Shown here: positions 13,252 through 23,645 of the stretch, piece after piece | Numbering within the stretch: position 1 is the first letter of the stretch | How the letters are laid out: each line of letters opens with the position of its first letter | NCBI GenBank assembly: GCA_022747635.1 | Contig: JAKTNV010000002.1 | Location: 1,267,001-1,331,000, forward strand | DNA: 64,000 nucleotides | Direction of reading: 5' to 3' | DNA from: Hetaerina americana | Lineage: Eukaryota > Arthropoda > Insecta > Odonata > Calopterygidae | Translations under genes and position numbers: made by a program | The notes under the pieces: model-generated | The model's input: the letters and a program-made list of their open reading frames with translations, nothing else | Told to the model about the DNA's origin: nothing | Databases searched by the model: none

Positions 13252-13440
13252 CTGTTTAGTAGGTGATGGTAGAGATCACCCAGTACTAAGCCCTATACGG
13301 CGTGTGAAAATTCACACATCAGGGTAGGGGGGCCAGTTCCTTTCCCCGTGCCGGTTGTGGTTTCCCAGGAATACCTGGTACCCGAAAAAATCACATGGCT
13401 TGGCTGGAGCTGAAGTGCCCAGAGTGCCTTGCCCGGGCCC
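13252..13440 (-). mobile_element. SINE family 3 copy, tRNA head truncated
   Basis: The block GCCAGTTCCTTTCCCCGTGC followed by a GGTTGTGGTTTCCCAGG-like segment matches, in reverse orientation, the body at 59760-59815. The right side ends in the TGCCCAGAGTGCCTTGCCCGG wording shared with 8631-8720. The tRNA head itself is missing. Confidence 0.6.
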
Positions 13441-14415
13441 CCATTAATAAAAAATAATATTAAATTCGGAACCAGAAATCCAAAAGGAGATTTTAAAATG
13501 ATGTGTAATGTACTTTTTTCCTGCGTGGAGGCCGGAGGTCCCGTTCCTAAGCAAAAATTAAAAATGGTAGCAGTCCTTGCATTATATGTTAGATATTATT
13601 TAAATGATAAAACACTGAAAACAAAAGAGGCTCACAACGGAGAAACATATGCAGTTATACCATTTAAAATATGCTTCTTTGAAGAAAATATCTAAAAAAA
13701 ATGAGTGATATTCAATCTAGCTAAATCTAGCTAATCTAGCACAAATCCATCAGAGAGAAATTTGTTATTTAGAAAATGGTTAAGAGTCTGGAGTTGGAAC
13801 TAGTGATAGAAAATGGACTAAATTAGTCAACAATTGTAAATGCTACTAAAGTTTAATTTTTTGCCATAGAAGCAAAATCAAGGAACATTTTTAGTTTAGC
13901 AAATCTGAAATTTTCATACAAACAGGGATAAATTATTTACATTTGTACTGTCGTAAGTACTACCACATTAAGATTATAAAATTAATTCCATATTAAAATC
14001 CAAAGCTTAAACTGCGCGAAGGAACTTAACCTGTTACATTTTAATAATTACTTCTAAACATTTTTAATTCGCTTTTCACATTAACGGGTAAATCATTTTC
14101 CATTTTTTTCAAAAAGGCACTATGTGTTTACCTACACTTTTTTAGAATAATAGGAATTTTCAACAAAACAGCGATGTATTTTAAGATATATTCAAAATAG
14201 GATCAAATATTTGAAAGAATATTTATTCAAACTAAGAGGACAAACCACCTTCCCTACCGAAATATCTGGTGACGTGAATTGCTACAGCGAATAAGAATAT
14301 TCCAAAGCAAATTTTTGTCATGGTTCGAAAAACTATTTATGCGGAAGAACAAAGTATTTTATTTTCCGATGGTTCCAAAAACTCCAATCGCCATTCGGCC
14401 AAATGAATAATAGCA
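13441..14415. other. No gene recognised, AT-rich
   Basis: One frame at 13429-13695 (88 codons) is open, but it resembles no known family and begins inside the SINE. The rest is AT-rich with many stops. Confidence 0.5.
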
Positions 14416-14494
14416 TACAGGGTTCGTCCGGAAAATAAGTGTACTGAGCTCAGGAAAAAAAATTTATTACACTTTTACATATCTTAAGCTAATA

Positions 14495-15825
14495 CTACCT
14501 TGAACAAAAAGTTCCCGGAATAACCACCGTGTGGCGCTCCCATCGTTCCGATTTGAGTTCTGTTTTTTTTGTTAAATTGGTACATCTGTTGTTGATATTC
14601 CCTTTAAATCTTAGTGTCATAACTTGACATTTGCAAAAGTTACGTAGCCAAGAGTACATCTATCTCTGTGTGTGTTGGCGATTTTTTACAATTGCAGAAA
14701 TGGATTTAAATTTGCAACAACGAACTTGTATTAAATTTTGCGTAAAAAACGGATTTAGTGGCGCACGGACGTTGGAAATGTTGGAAAAGTGTTTCGGCAA
14801 CGATTCTCTAAAAAAAACGGTCGTTTACCAGTGGCACGAGCGGTTCAGAAGTGGTCGTGAGTCAATCGAAGATGATGAACGCAGTGGCAGACCATCGACA
14901 TCGAAAGTCGGTGAAAAAATTGATAAAGTAAAAGAAATGTTGGTCAATAACCGCAAATTAACCATCAGAGAAATAGCGGAGGACTTGAACATTGCCTATG
15001 GATCCGCCCAAGACATTGTGGTTAATGATTTGGGTTTCCGTCGTGTAGCAGCAAAGTTGGTGCCAAAAGACCTCAATTTCATGCAAAAAAGAGACCGTGT
15101 TGACGTCGCAAAAGACATGATTTGCGAGGCTGAATCCGATCCCACATTCATCAAAAGGATCATTACTGGAGACGAGACGTGGGTTTATGAGTACGACACG
15201 CAATCCAGACATCAGGCAAGTGAATGGCGTTCACCAAATGAGCCGAGACCAAAAAAACCACGTCGTTTTCAGTCAAAAAAGAAGGCAATGCTGACGGTTT
15301 GCATGGATTACAACGGTGTAGTGCATCATGAATTTTTGCCAGAAGGCCAGACAGTAAACAAAGAGTATTATTTGGGCGTTATGAGACGTTTGCGTGAAGC
15401 AATTCGCCGAAAGAGACCAGAAATGTGGGCAGAAAACTCGTGGATTTTGCACCATGATAACGCACCGTCGCACAGTGCTATCATTATTCGTAATTTTTTG
15501 ACGAAAAATGCAACAAATACCATCCAACAGCCACCGAATTCACCTGATTTGGCTCCCTGTGACTTCTTTCTGTTCAATCGAGTTAAAAAACCATTACGGG
15601 GAACGCGTTTTAGCAGCCGAGAGGAAGTAATGGAAAAATCGCAGGAAGCACTGATGGACATACCGAAAACCGACCGTAACTTTTGCAAATGTCAAGTTAT
15701 GACACTAAGATTTAAAGGGAATATCAACAACAGATGTACCAATTTAACAAAAAAAAACAGAACTCAAATCGGAACGATGGGAGCGCCACACGGTGGTTAT
15801 TCCGGGAACTTTTTGATCAAGGTAG
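14495..15825 (+). mobile_element. Inner mariner element with 150-bp inverted repeats
   Basis: The element is bounded by TA at 14493-14494 and 15826-15827. The left arm 14495-14644 and right arm 15675-15825 match in inverted orientation almost base for base: about 150 bp, with one substitution seen near the tip and one extra T. Typical mariner repeats are about 30 bp. The left arm is the natural 5' leader of the transposase gene. The right arm is an inverted copy of it and cuts into the 3' end of the ORF. Total length 1331 bp. It inserted into the outer element at a TA site. Confidence 0.9.
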
Positions 15826-15851
15826 TATTCCTCAAAATAGGACCCTTGTGA
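14700..15851 (+). CDS. Mariner DD34D transposase, C-terminus replaced by inverted repeat
   Basis: Cut-and-paste transposase of the mariner family that binds the element ends and inserts at TA. I start at the ATG at 14700, because upstream in-frame codons from 14631 run through the terminal repeat and mariner proteins usually begin with a short MDLNLQQR-like segment. An N-terminal helix-turn-helix region spans residues about 5-60, ending in DDERSGRPST. A linker carries KLVPKDLNFMQ. The catalytic domain shows GDETWVYEYD (Asp158), HHDNAPSH (Asp253) and SPDLAPCDFF (Asp288) with exactly 34 residues between the last two, so all three acidic residues are present. From about residue 326 the frame is encoded by the right inverted repeat and no longer resembles mariner. 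The usual Trp-Lys-Arg-Cys-Gly-Tyr-rich C-terminus is lost, and the frame runs past the element to 15851. Activity is therefore doubtful despite an uninterrupted reading frame. Confidence 0.85.
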   Translation: MDLNLQQRTCIKFCVKNGFSGARTLEMLEKCFGNDSLKKTVVYQWHERFRSGRESIEDDERSGRPSTSKVGEKIDKVKEMLVNNRKLTIREIAEDLNIAYGSAQDIVVNDLGFRRVAAKLVPKDLNFMQKRDRVDVAKDMICEAESDPTFIKRIITGDETWVYEYDTQSRHQASEWRSPNEPRPKKPRRFQSKKKAMLTVCMDYNGVVHHEFLPEGQTVNKEYYLGVMRRLREAIRRKRPEMWAENSWILHHDNAPSHSAIIIRNFLTKNATNTIQQPPNSPDLAPCDFFLFNRVKKPLRGTRFSSREEVMEKSQEALMDIPKTDRNFCKCQVMTLRFKGNINNRCTNLTKKNRTQIGTMGAPHGGYSGNFLIKVVFLKIGPL

Positions 15852-15906
15852 GTCGATACACTTGTTACAGCGGCGTTCCCATTCCTGGAACGCTCCCGCG
15901 AAGGCA

Positions 15907-16095
15907 TCATCGGGAACCACTCGAAGACTCGTCGTCGACCTCTTCTCTGCCCTCCACGAACATCTTGTGCCACCGAAAGATCATGTTTCTGGACATGGCT
16001 GACTCCCCGTAAGCCTGGTTAATCATACCGACAGTTTCGGTAGACGATTTCCCAAGCTTTACCGCAAATTTGATGGAATAACGCTGCTTCGGCAT
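15907..16095 (-). pseudogene. Mariner transposase N-terminal helix-turn-helix fragment
   Basis: Reading on the minus strand from the ATG at 16095, the product has the mariner DNA-binding domain pattern: YSIKFAVKLGKSSTETVGMI, then YGESAMSRNMIFRWHKMF, then EGREEVDDESSSGSR and a stop. The last segment corresponds to the conserved DDERSGRP linker but is mutated. No catalytic domain follows, because the rest of the gene is deleted before the nested mariner begins. The fragment belongs to the outer element 14418-16298. A peptide of about 60 residues could bind the element ends, but that is inference. It resembles the fragment at 57180-57421. Confidence 0.75.
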
Positions 16096-16231
16096 CGCGT
16101 TCCGTGACGTGGGTCGAGCGTGGAGGTTCGCGTTAACAGAGCTCCTCACTACACCACAGCTCAGAGCCGACTGCCTTTTTCAGCGTCGCTTGCCAACATA
16201 CCCCCCTCCAATCGCAGCCCATCAGAGCGGT

Positions 16232-16261
16232 GCTGGGCGCGCCTGGAGCGGCGCGCCCAGC
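16232..16261. repeat. Perfect GC-rich 12-bp hairpin near the mariner end
   Basis: GCTGGGCGCGCC (16232-16243) and its exact complement (16250-16261) flank a 6-base loop. It lies just inside the right terminal repeat of the outer element and upstream of the transposase fragment, so it could be a subterminal or 5'-leader structure. Confidence 0.85.
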
Positions 16262-16300
16262 CCAGGAGTCAGTACACTTATTTTCCGGACGAACCCTGTA

Positions 16301-18305
16301 GGTCGATCATTAGTTATAAAGAAAACACGACCCAAAAATTATTTTAAAAGGCCCTATATCATAACAAGAACCCAAATTGATAAGTGAAAACATATCTACA
16401 CGGCACTCTGCAAGGAGCTATTAAGGTGTATGGCTGGAAGTGATTCCTCACCAAGCAAGGTTGACATAAAAATAAAAGATTATCAACCAGTATGGAAGTT
16501 ACTATCTGATTCAAAAAATTGAAATAACAGCGGATATAAACCACATTCTTCACGTACCAACAATGTTTAAACTAAAAATGTAGCATTCAGCGCAATCAAG
16601 ACGAGCCGCTGGTAGTATTCAATGCTCAATGTATTTATTTAAAATATTGGCTACCAAATTAGCTTCAGAGACTTGTTAATTATGAACGTGCCGACAATTT
16701 TTCTATTTAAGGTACGAAGAACAGAATTAAATTAAAAAAACATTCGTGCTGCATCTCATATCTAATATTAATGATCCCCTCTTTCTGAAAAGAGTTTCAG
16801 TGAAGAGACCTTCAAATTTACTTTATAAATTTCATTCGTATTTTAAACTTCCGTGAGGCAATCATTCCAGATAAGTCCTAGTTGCAATGTATTCTCACTA
16901 GATGCCACGTAGTTTTACCATAATATCCTTTCTGCGAATCTGGCTTCTCACCGGTGCGCTACAACTAACAGAGATATCAAACCTACCTCGTATACTCTTT
17001 GTAATACATTTAGTAAAGCCCTAACAAGTGAAAAATGGGGTTCTTTTTACCATTTTATCACATCTCTCTGCAATGGTCCTTATTTTCTGCTAGTTTTAAA
17101 CCATATTCCTCTTAACCGTTATTCAACAGAGAAGAGTTGAGAATAGTTTTTTAGGTTTTACACCTAATTAATTTGGTGTGATTATTACTTAAAGCCTTTT
17201 GGAGAGGACTGCTCTTTTCTTTTAATTCATTCACCATATTTTACTTAAATCTATTACCAAAGTTCAGCACCAGTTTTGACCTGCATTCCTGTAATCTAGA
17301 CATTCAGTTCGACTGGCGCTATATTTCATTCCGCGAAGTCCGCAGATTGCGATGGAGATAATTGTTTTGGCAGAGGATAAGGAGAGATTTGGATACATTT
17401 GAGCTATGGGGGCCTTCTTCGACAGTAATTAGATTCGAAGAGTGGGTTCTTTATGGCGAAGCATTGTTGGTGGGCATTGATGGGTTGTGAGATCGATTGC
17501 CTTAAGTAACGCATTAGGAATGCTGATTTGGAGAACGATCCGTTCGCGTGATTAACACGCGCATCTACTCGAATTTGCGCACACTGTTATATTTGAATAA
17601 TTACATTTGCTTAGGCTTGAAACCCAAGAAGTTCGAACTAACTAATTATAATAATTACACGACGATTTAGTACACCGGGACATGATTAGCAAAATTAACG
17701 CCTCGGTGACGGAGAAAATTTCCACTAAGTGGCGGATGATGGTGATATTTCTCAACATCATTTGAACTGAGCTTGTAATTACACTCGCTTTAGCGCACGG
17801 AGATATTCATGATGGCTCAAGTCTTAAAAATGCTCCAGCGAATGCAATCGGTATTTACGCAACCTCACAGGAATGAGAGGAACAAAAGGAACGCAAGGGG
17901 AAACGGAGCCACGAGGGTTTCTGAGTGGCCATAGTGAATTAGCATAATGACGCAATGGCAATCACTAATTAAGGATACGAGTGAAAGGACAAGAAAGGGA
18001 TTTCGAGGGAGGCTCGCGGACCCCGATAGCGAGTGGGTATCCGATGCTGCGGGGAGAGTTGGTCCATTGGGGAAGAGATCGGATTCAGCAGGATGCATGG
18101 GTGGACACGGGGGCGTAGACTGGAGAGACAGAGCCCTTCCGTCTTATCTCAAGAAATCTCACATTTATTACCTCGTGTCATATGGTGTGGCTAATAAATA
18201 ATTTTCTGTGCATACATATTCTCTCGAATTCTTTCGTTTCACAACGGATGCATCTGAAGGGTAGAAATGAGTCCTTTTACCAACTTCATTTAGATTTAAT
18301 ATAGC
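16301..18305. other. No gene recognised
   Basis: AT-rich unique-looking DNA. I see no gene, repeat or RNA that I can support. Confidence 0.5.
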
Positions 18306-18715
18306 TAATTTTAGGGACGGGGATAGACCAGAGGTAGCGTGAAGCCGAAGGTCGCCGGTTCGAGTCCCGTGACAGGCGGACATTTTTCGGCTTAGAAAAG
18401 ATTTCTTAATGGTATTTTGGAACGAGGCAACCACAAATAAACAGAAAAACCACAATAGTGGTATTTCGGAACGAGGAAACGAGAAACATAGACCGCTGAA
18501 TTCATGGAGAATGGCAGCAGTTTCACCATTAGGAACTGGTGGCGCAGACCGAGTGTGTCGGCCCGGCATCAGCTGTCACAGCTGCGGGCGAGAGCGAAGT
18601 GCATGTTAGGCAACGGGAAACCACCACATTAGTCTCCCTAGAATATGCAGCCTTGCCTTATATGCTAATAGCAGTAGAATGGTAAGGTTATGTGCTGCAG
18701 TAAACCAATCCTAGG
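18306..18715 (+). mobile_element. tRNA-derived SINE-like element, family 2
   Basis: The head at about 18318-18376 has an A-box-like GACCAGAGGTAGCG and a clear B box GGTTCGAGTCCC. The body runs through AACTGGTGGCGCAGACCGAG and a GGCAACGGGAAACCACC segment. That last segment resembles the GGCAACGGGAAACAACC stretch in the 5' leader of the RTE elements here (22620). No clean duplication is seen at the flanks, so the ends are approximate. A minus-strand frame (18168-18569) spanning it is not a gene. Confidence 0.55.
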
Positions 18716-20559
18716 GTTGAAACAACAAAAAAATAGCTAATTAGCCTGTGTTCATGAGAGATATACGATAAGATTTTGAAAATAAAGATATAAATGCCGC
18801 AACTCTGAAAGGGGTGGTAGTGTATTCGGGGATATAATTAACTACCAAATGGGATAAATCTGTCAAGTGCTAAATTACATCTGATATCCTGAACTTTTAT
18901 CATCATAACAATTGGCAGGGGTCATTCAGCCTGAAATATAAGCGAAAAAATGTTAGATGATAAGTTTAAGCTCCCGGAAGGTACAAAACACCAGATAGAA
19001 CAAGATAGGGCGTGGGCGAAAAAGCAGCAATGACAAATAAGTATAGCTGATGCATAAAGTTTAATCATAGGTGATGAAAGGGTCAGGACACTTATATCAG
19101 AGTGGCGTTAAAAATTCCTAAAGCCACAAAAAATTGTATATATATATATATATATATGAGGAGAAACCCGGGGAAGTGATAAGAATGCAATGAATGAGAG
19201 GAAGCGATCGAGAGAAACGATTAACAGGAATTAGAAAAGCGTAGATTGAATTAGAATTCGTAAAACGTAATCCAATGTAGAGTTAACCAGCAAAGCCTTG
19301 AAGGCGTGGAGAAGGATAGAAGACGTGCAATGTTAGCGGAAGAACGAAAGAAGAATTCCATACACGATCTACTCTGTCGGAACCCACGTTGGGTATTGGT
19401 GAAGAAACTATGCTTATCGAGAAAGTTCAATAATGTAGTGCAGAAAGACATTTGCTCTGTGTTTTCCGCGTTTGTCTTCCAGGGCGCCATGTGCTGGAGT
19501 ATCTGTGTAAGGGAGGGAGGGAACGGGAAGAAAGGCGGAGTAACCTCAGGGATGAGGGGAAGAGAATCTCGGATCCCCCAGGACGGGAAGAGAGAGGAGC
19601 GGGTGTACACCTATTCTGCGTATGAATGCCACTGCCAGGGAGTGTGACTGAGGTATCCGTTACGGTCCATATAGCCGCGTAGTGGATCAAAGGATTCAAC
19701 GCACACGGCAGTGCTGCGAGAGCACGCATTCATTCTTCGAGATTCTCTCCGCCTGGGCGACCCCGGGTCGTTCTAATCCCCCCTCTTCCTCTTTCCCCAG
19801 CCTCCCTTCCCTCGGCGTCGCTCCTCCCCCGCCCGCGATGCTCGCTCGCTATCTCGGCACTCCATCTCCCGATATCGTGCCGGACTGAAATCGAAAGAGG
19901 CTTTGCCGCGCACGACAGAGGAGGACGTCCATTCCGATCTCTACCTGAGAATTCCACCGACGCAGAAGTTCCACATCTCATCTTTCCGCCACACGCATTT
20001 ACGCCACAGCTTCGATGACCAGAAGGTTTGGGTCCGATTTTCAACCGGAATTTTAGGAAGGAAGACCAAATGAATGATTGAAGGTGTAAATGAAAGTCTC
20101 CTGCATCTTACTATTCCTTTTAAAGTGGGAAAATTTGATCTGTTTCTCTTCAATTTTAGTATTCTCCGGTTTGTTGTCGAAACAATCTTTCTCTTGGGAG
20201 ACATTCCTTCTACCCAAAGGTCATTTCATCTTTTGCGATACTTAATAAGCACCGAGATATAAATGAAAAGCGATGATCATAAAGAACTAAAACTTGACGC
20301 AAAATGCTCATTCTCCATCTAACTTTGCTGTTTAAAAAGACTGGAACTTTTAGACAATGAGCGATCTGACGGCAGCAGAGAATTCACATTCATATCATAC
20401 ATTACAAGTCGGAAACGAATACATAATGCGAGAGTATAATGCGAGATCAGTCATGGAAATAATACAATGTAAAAACCAATCATTACTATTATTGACACTC
20501 TCCCGTTTTGAGTTGATTTTGGATGGGCTAAGCAAAATAATATTTCTCTTGTCTCTCCT
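18716..20559. other. No gene recognised; short (TA)n and a C-rich island
   Basis: There is a short (TA)n run at 19137-19157. A C/T-rich island at 19770-19830 and neighbouring GC-rich DNA open long frames on both strands without homology. 20060-20560 is AT-rich unique-looking DNA. Confidence 0.5.
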
Positions 20560-21180
20560 AAAAAACACATTCAAACACACCCTACTCGAGGATACAACGA
20601 AGTTCCTCTTCATCTCTGTGTACTTCCTCCCTCCCTTCATCCCGTCCAACATCCCCATCCTCTTCCTGCCATTTTCTCGTTTGCCTAACTTTCTCCCCTC
20701 TATTACAGTCTTCAACATCCCACCGCCGATCAATACACCCTTCATCCATTTTTCCTGCCTCCTTAGGATCTCTCCCAACAAACCCCTTTCTTCGCCCACC
20801 AAACCAAAAACTTCCTCATTTGTTTTCCTTTCCGTCCATTTCACCTACTCCACACCCACATTTCAAAAGCTTACAATTTACGCCCATCCTCCTGCTTTAG
20901 TGACCATGTTTATACGAGTATGCATCGAATGCCGTGCATACGCTCCACAAGTTTCAACGGACCTGCTCTTAACTTTCATACTTGACGCCCCTGTCATCAA
21001 TTCCCTGCTCCTTGTAAAATCCTCTTTGCCTAACGCAATCCTTCTCCATATGTCCCTGATGCATTGACCATTCTTCCAAAACACTTCCGAGATACGTGCA
21101 ACTGCTCCACCTGCTCTAGTTACTGCCCTCTTATTCTAAGGTTTAAATTAGCCTTACTCTTTCAGGATAACCACATGATT
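20560..21180 (-). mobile_element. RTE-type LINE, 3' part
   Basis: On the minus strand the segment 21180 to 20560 carries the C-terminal part of the RTE polyprotein: RRIALGKEDFTRSRELMTG, then KWTERKTNEEVFGLVGEERG, then GMLKTVIEGRKLGKRENG and GMLDGMKGGRKYTEMKRN. These match the C-termini near 25.3, 36.0, 47.4 and 53.5 kb. Frames shift between the blocks and the reverse transcriptase core is absent, so this is a dead, 5'-truncated copy. Confidence 0.85.
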
Positions 21181-21194
21181 TTTTACCAACGTTC

Positions 21195-21300
21195 AGTCGG
21201 TCTCGGACACAATGGGGTATAGCCCTTGCCACGCCAACACAGAGGTCGCGGGTTCGCTTCCCGCTTAGATAGTATCTCCACCTCGTTTTTCAAATGGATG
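21195..21300 (+). mobile_element. tRNA-like SINE head
   Basis: The sequence GGGGTATAGCCCTTGCCACG followed by GGTCGCGGGTTCGCTTCCCG has the spacing of A and B boxes of a tRNA-derived promoter. The acceptor stem is not recognisable. It abuts the (TA)n array at 21322. Confidence 0.5.
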
Positions 21301-21319
21301 GGGGAAGGTGGGGGAAACT

Positions 21320-21321
<2 letters not shown>

Positions 21322-21395
<74 letters not shown>

Positions 21396-21429
21396 CATAC
21401 ATACATTTTACGTATATAAATGTATACAT

Positions 21430-21468
<39 letters not shown>

Positions 21469-21470
21469 AC
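21322..21470. repeat. (TA)n microsatellite with TACA and TAAA interruptions
   Basis: A long pure TA run spans about 21323-21390. ACATACATAC units and a shorter (TA)n run follow to 21469. Frames full of Tyr-Ile across it are artefacts. Confidence 0.95.
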
Positions 21471-21502
21471 GATTGTACGGAAACACTCATACGAGCGGCA
21501 CA

Positions 21503-21730
21503 ATAATTGGCTGACACAACATAACACAAATAGAAAAGAATAGACACATATAAAAGAACACTTACACGGTAAATTGTTCGAGCTTTCGGCCCTCTCAGGG
21601 GCCTTCTTCAAGAGAGACTGCTCTCTCTTGAAGAAGGCCCCTGAGAGGGCCGAAAGCTCGAACAATTTACCGTGTAAGTGTTCTTTTATATGTGTCTATT
21701 CTTTTCTATTTGTGTTATGTTGTGTCAGCC

Positions 21731-21736
<6 letters not shown>
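21503..21736. repeat. Perfect palindrome with 115-bp arms (Penelope-like terminal fragments)
   Basis: The left arm 21503-21617 and right arm 21622-21736 are exact inverted copies around the 4-base centre CTGC. A single arm with the same ending recurs at 56580-56694. Each arm contains a hammerhead-like core in the outward orientation: a TTGAAGA box, a GGCCC/GGGCC stem, then GAAA. (TA)n runs lie on both sides. I interpret this as two Penelope-like terminal fragments joined head to head. Confidence 0.85.
21622..21665 (+). ncRNA. Degenerate hammerhead-ribozyme-like motif (right palindrome arm)
   Basis: The order is TTGAAGA (core CUGAUGA with two changes), a stem GGCCC-CTGAGA-GGGCC, GAAA, then GCTCGAAC. 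The fold is right, but substituted core residues and no clear GUC make catalysis unlikely. An identical motif on the minus strand is in the left arm (about 21574-21617). Confidence 0.45.

Positions 21737-21771
<35 letters not shown>
21735..21771. repeat. (TA)n microsatellite
   Basis: A pure TA run directly continues from the right palindrome arm. Confidence 0.95.
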
Positions 21772-21774
<3 letters not shown>

Positions 21775-21784
21775 AATTTATTGT

Positions 21785-22345
21785 ACAGTTGAAGGATCCG
21801 GTGTCTAAGTCCCGGTCTAGGAAATGTTTTTACCTTCGTGATTTGCCTAATTCCGCCTTCCCCACCTCTGCTGTGTTCGTCCTTTACGTGTGTTCCTATT
21901 CCTTTTCCATATATCTATTTCTAGGCCGATGAGTATTAGTTCGCCGTTTGGCGGGATTTGGTTTTCGTGTTTGAATGTGTATTAGGCCAATGTGGCTCGT
22001 CTCTTCTTCTGGCTATGCGTGCCACGGAACGCACTGTTTTATCCTTTATTGTGTTTTATGATTGCTAAACTACTACCCTTTCCTCTTCTGTGTTGTCTAT
22101 TTCTCCTTTGGTGGGTGAAACAGCCCCCTAACGCAACTCCCTCTTGGCCAAAGCTCGGGGCACTTAGTTGCATAAAGCATCGCAGATATCAATGTAAATT
22201 ACATTTCCTAATAGCTCAAGTGATTGAGAGCATCCGCCCGGCAAGTGGAAAGATCCGGAGATCAAATCCCGGGCTAGGAAATATTTTTGCATTCGTGATT
22301 TGTTCGATTTCGCCTTCCCCACCTCTCCTGTGTTCGTCCTTTAAG
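21785..22345 (+). mobile_element. Two SINE family 4 copies, the second with tRNA head
   Basis: The segment TCCCGG(T/G)CTAGGAAAT through CGCCTTCCCCACCTCT to GTGTTCGTCCTTTA occurs twice, at about 21810-21890 and 22265-22345. The second copy has a tRNA-like head at 22209-22275. Its A box is TAGCTCAAGTGATTGAGAGC, its anticodon-stem-like hairpin TCCGC/GTGGA leaves GGC at the anticodon position, and its B box reads AGATCAAATCCCGG. Between the copies, 22075-22125 (CTATTTCTCCTTTGGTGGGT) recurs at 47875-47900. The second copy directly precedes the RTE head at 22345. Confidence 0.6.
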
Positions 22346-23126
22346 TACAGGTATATCCCTCCCCGGACTACAACCTTGAGGTGGTGGAAGGGCTTGTGCG
22401 TTCCGATGACCCCTGGAGCTGTGCTGGCGGGAGTAATAATTATTGCTCCTGCTGGGTCACCCATGCCACATAGGTCGAAGGTTAGGAGCCAGACGAACGC
22501 ACAACGCACGCACTGTTCCTCGCACCGTCTGTTCCTCAGTGAGGCGGATGCAATGGCGTCTGACCACAGTGGGGCGGCCAGTAAGTGATGGTGTCACGTT
22601 AAAAACACTATTGAGGAAGGCAACGGGAAACAACCTCAATCATCATTCCCAAGATTAACATGATGGACTATACAGTTATTTTGAGTCCTGGCAACCACGG
22701 GGCTCGGCCCAATCGGCCGTGTGTCGTGCCCGGCAGCGGGGGAGGCAAGGCTTCCGCGGTCGTCATCCCACGAAACCCTTTCAAGGGAAAACCAGCAGCA
22801 GCAGGACAGAAGATGCAGGAGAAGAAGACCACATTAGTTAGAATAGAAACGTGAAATGTTAGGACAACGATGAGGACATGGAAATTGGAGAATGTTAAGC
22901 GAGAGACTGAAAGGGGAAATATAGATATTTTAGGTCTACGCGAGGTGAGATGGAAAGATAGCGTGGATTACTGGAGGGATAAGTATAGAATAATATACAG
23001 CGACGGGGACGAGAGCCAACGTGGGTTGCCATAGTATTAAATGAAGAGGTAGGAAGAAGCGTAGTCAACATAGAGAAGGTAACAGATAGAATACTACTAG
23101 TAGAGATAAAAGCAGAACCGACAAAC

Positions 23127-23645
23127 TTGGTTATTATTCAGGTATACATGCCACCGAGCAACTATAAAGAAGAAGAGGTCGATAGGGTATACGATCAGTT
23201 AGAGGATATAATCGCGTGTGCTCCCGCAGGGAAACATTTGATAGTGATGGGGGTTTGGAATGAGACGGTAGGCGAAGGAAGAGATGGTGATGAGGTGGGG
23301 GACTACGGTTTAGTCACGAGTAATGACCGCGGGGAGAAAGCAATTGAGTTCTGCAGGAGACAGGGGTTAGTCGTCACAAACACTTGGTTCAGACACCACA
23401 AAGGACGCAGTTATACATGGTATATGCCAGGTGACTCAGAAAGGTATCAGATAGATTATATCCTAGGTAAACACAGGGTTAGGAATAGTGTGATAAATTC
23501 GCGCAGCTTCCCGGGAGCTGATGCGGACTCTGACCACAATTTAGTTGTTATGAAATGTAGCGTCCGTTTCAAAAAGATAAGGCAGGGGCGGCGAGTTAGA
23601 AAATGGAATGTAGAAGCATTAAATGGTTTGAAAAGGAAGGAGTGA
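23127..23645 (+). pseudogene. RTE endonuclease domain (copy A)
   Basis: This segment encodes the exonuclease/endonuclease/phosphatase-type nuclease that nicks the target to prime reverse transcription. Visible blocks are VIIQVYMPPSNYKEEEVDR, LIVMGVWNETVGEG, NTWFRHHKGRSYTW, YQIDYILGKHR and SDHNLVVMKC. The GDWN block expected here reads GVWN, so the catalytic Asp is lost. The copy at 55305-55793 has the same change, while 29235-29561 and 47130 keep GDWN. The upstream start of the domain (WNVRT block near 22850) is separated by a stop. In annotated genomes such ORFs are often named craniofacial development protein 2-like. Confidence 0.85.

Larger units (their letters stand above)
14418..16298 (-). 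mobile_element. Outer mariner-family element, internally deleted, interrupted by another mariner
   Basis: Perfect 28-bp terminal inverted repeats lie at 14418-14445 and 16271-16298, beginning CAGGGTTCGTCCGG and flanked by TA duplications (14416-14417, 16299-16300). Without the nested insertion (14495-15825 plus one TA) it is about 550 bp, far short of the usual 1.3 kb of a mariner. It keeps only an N-terminal helix-turn-helix segment on the minus strand. The perfect ends suggest it moved recently or is mobilised in trans. The architecture matches the MITE at 57145-57608. Confidence 0.85.

Noticed and set aside
13429..13695. Small ORF of 88 codons
   Set aside because: It starts inside a SINE and has no recognisable domain.
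20357..21067. Open frame of 236 codons on the plus strand
   Set aside because: It is the antisense of an RTE C-terminal region on the minus strand.
21992..22588. Open frame of 198 codons, partly hydrophobic at the start
   Set aside because: It crosses the SINE family 4 sequence and the head and leader of an RTE element, so it is a chance frame.
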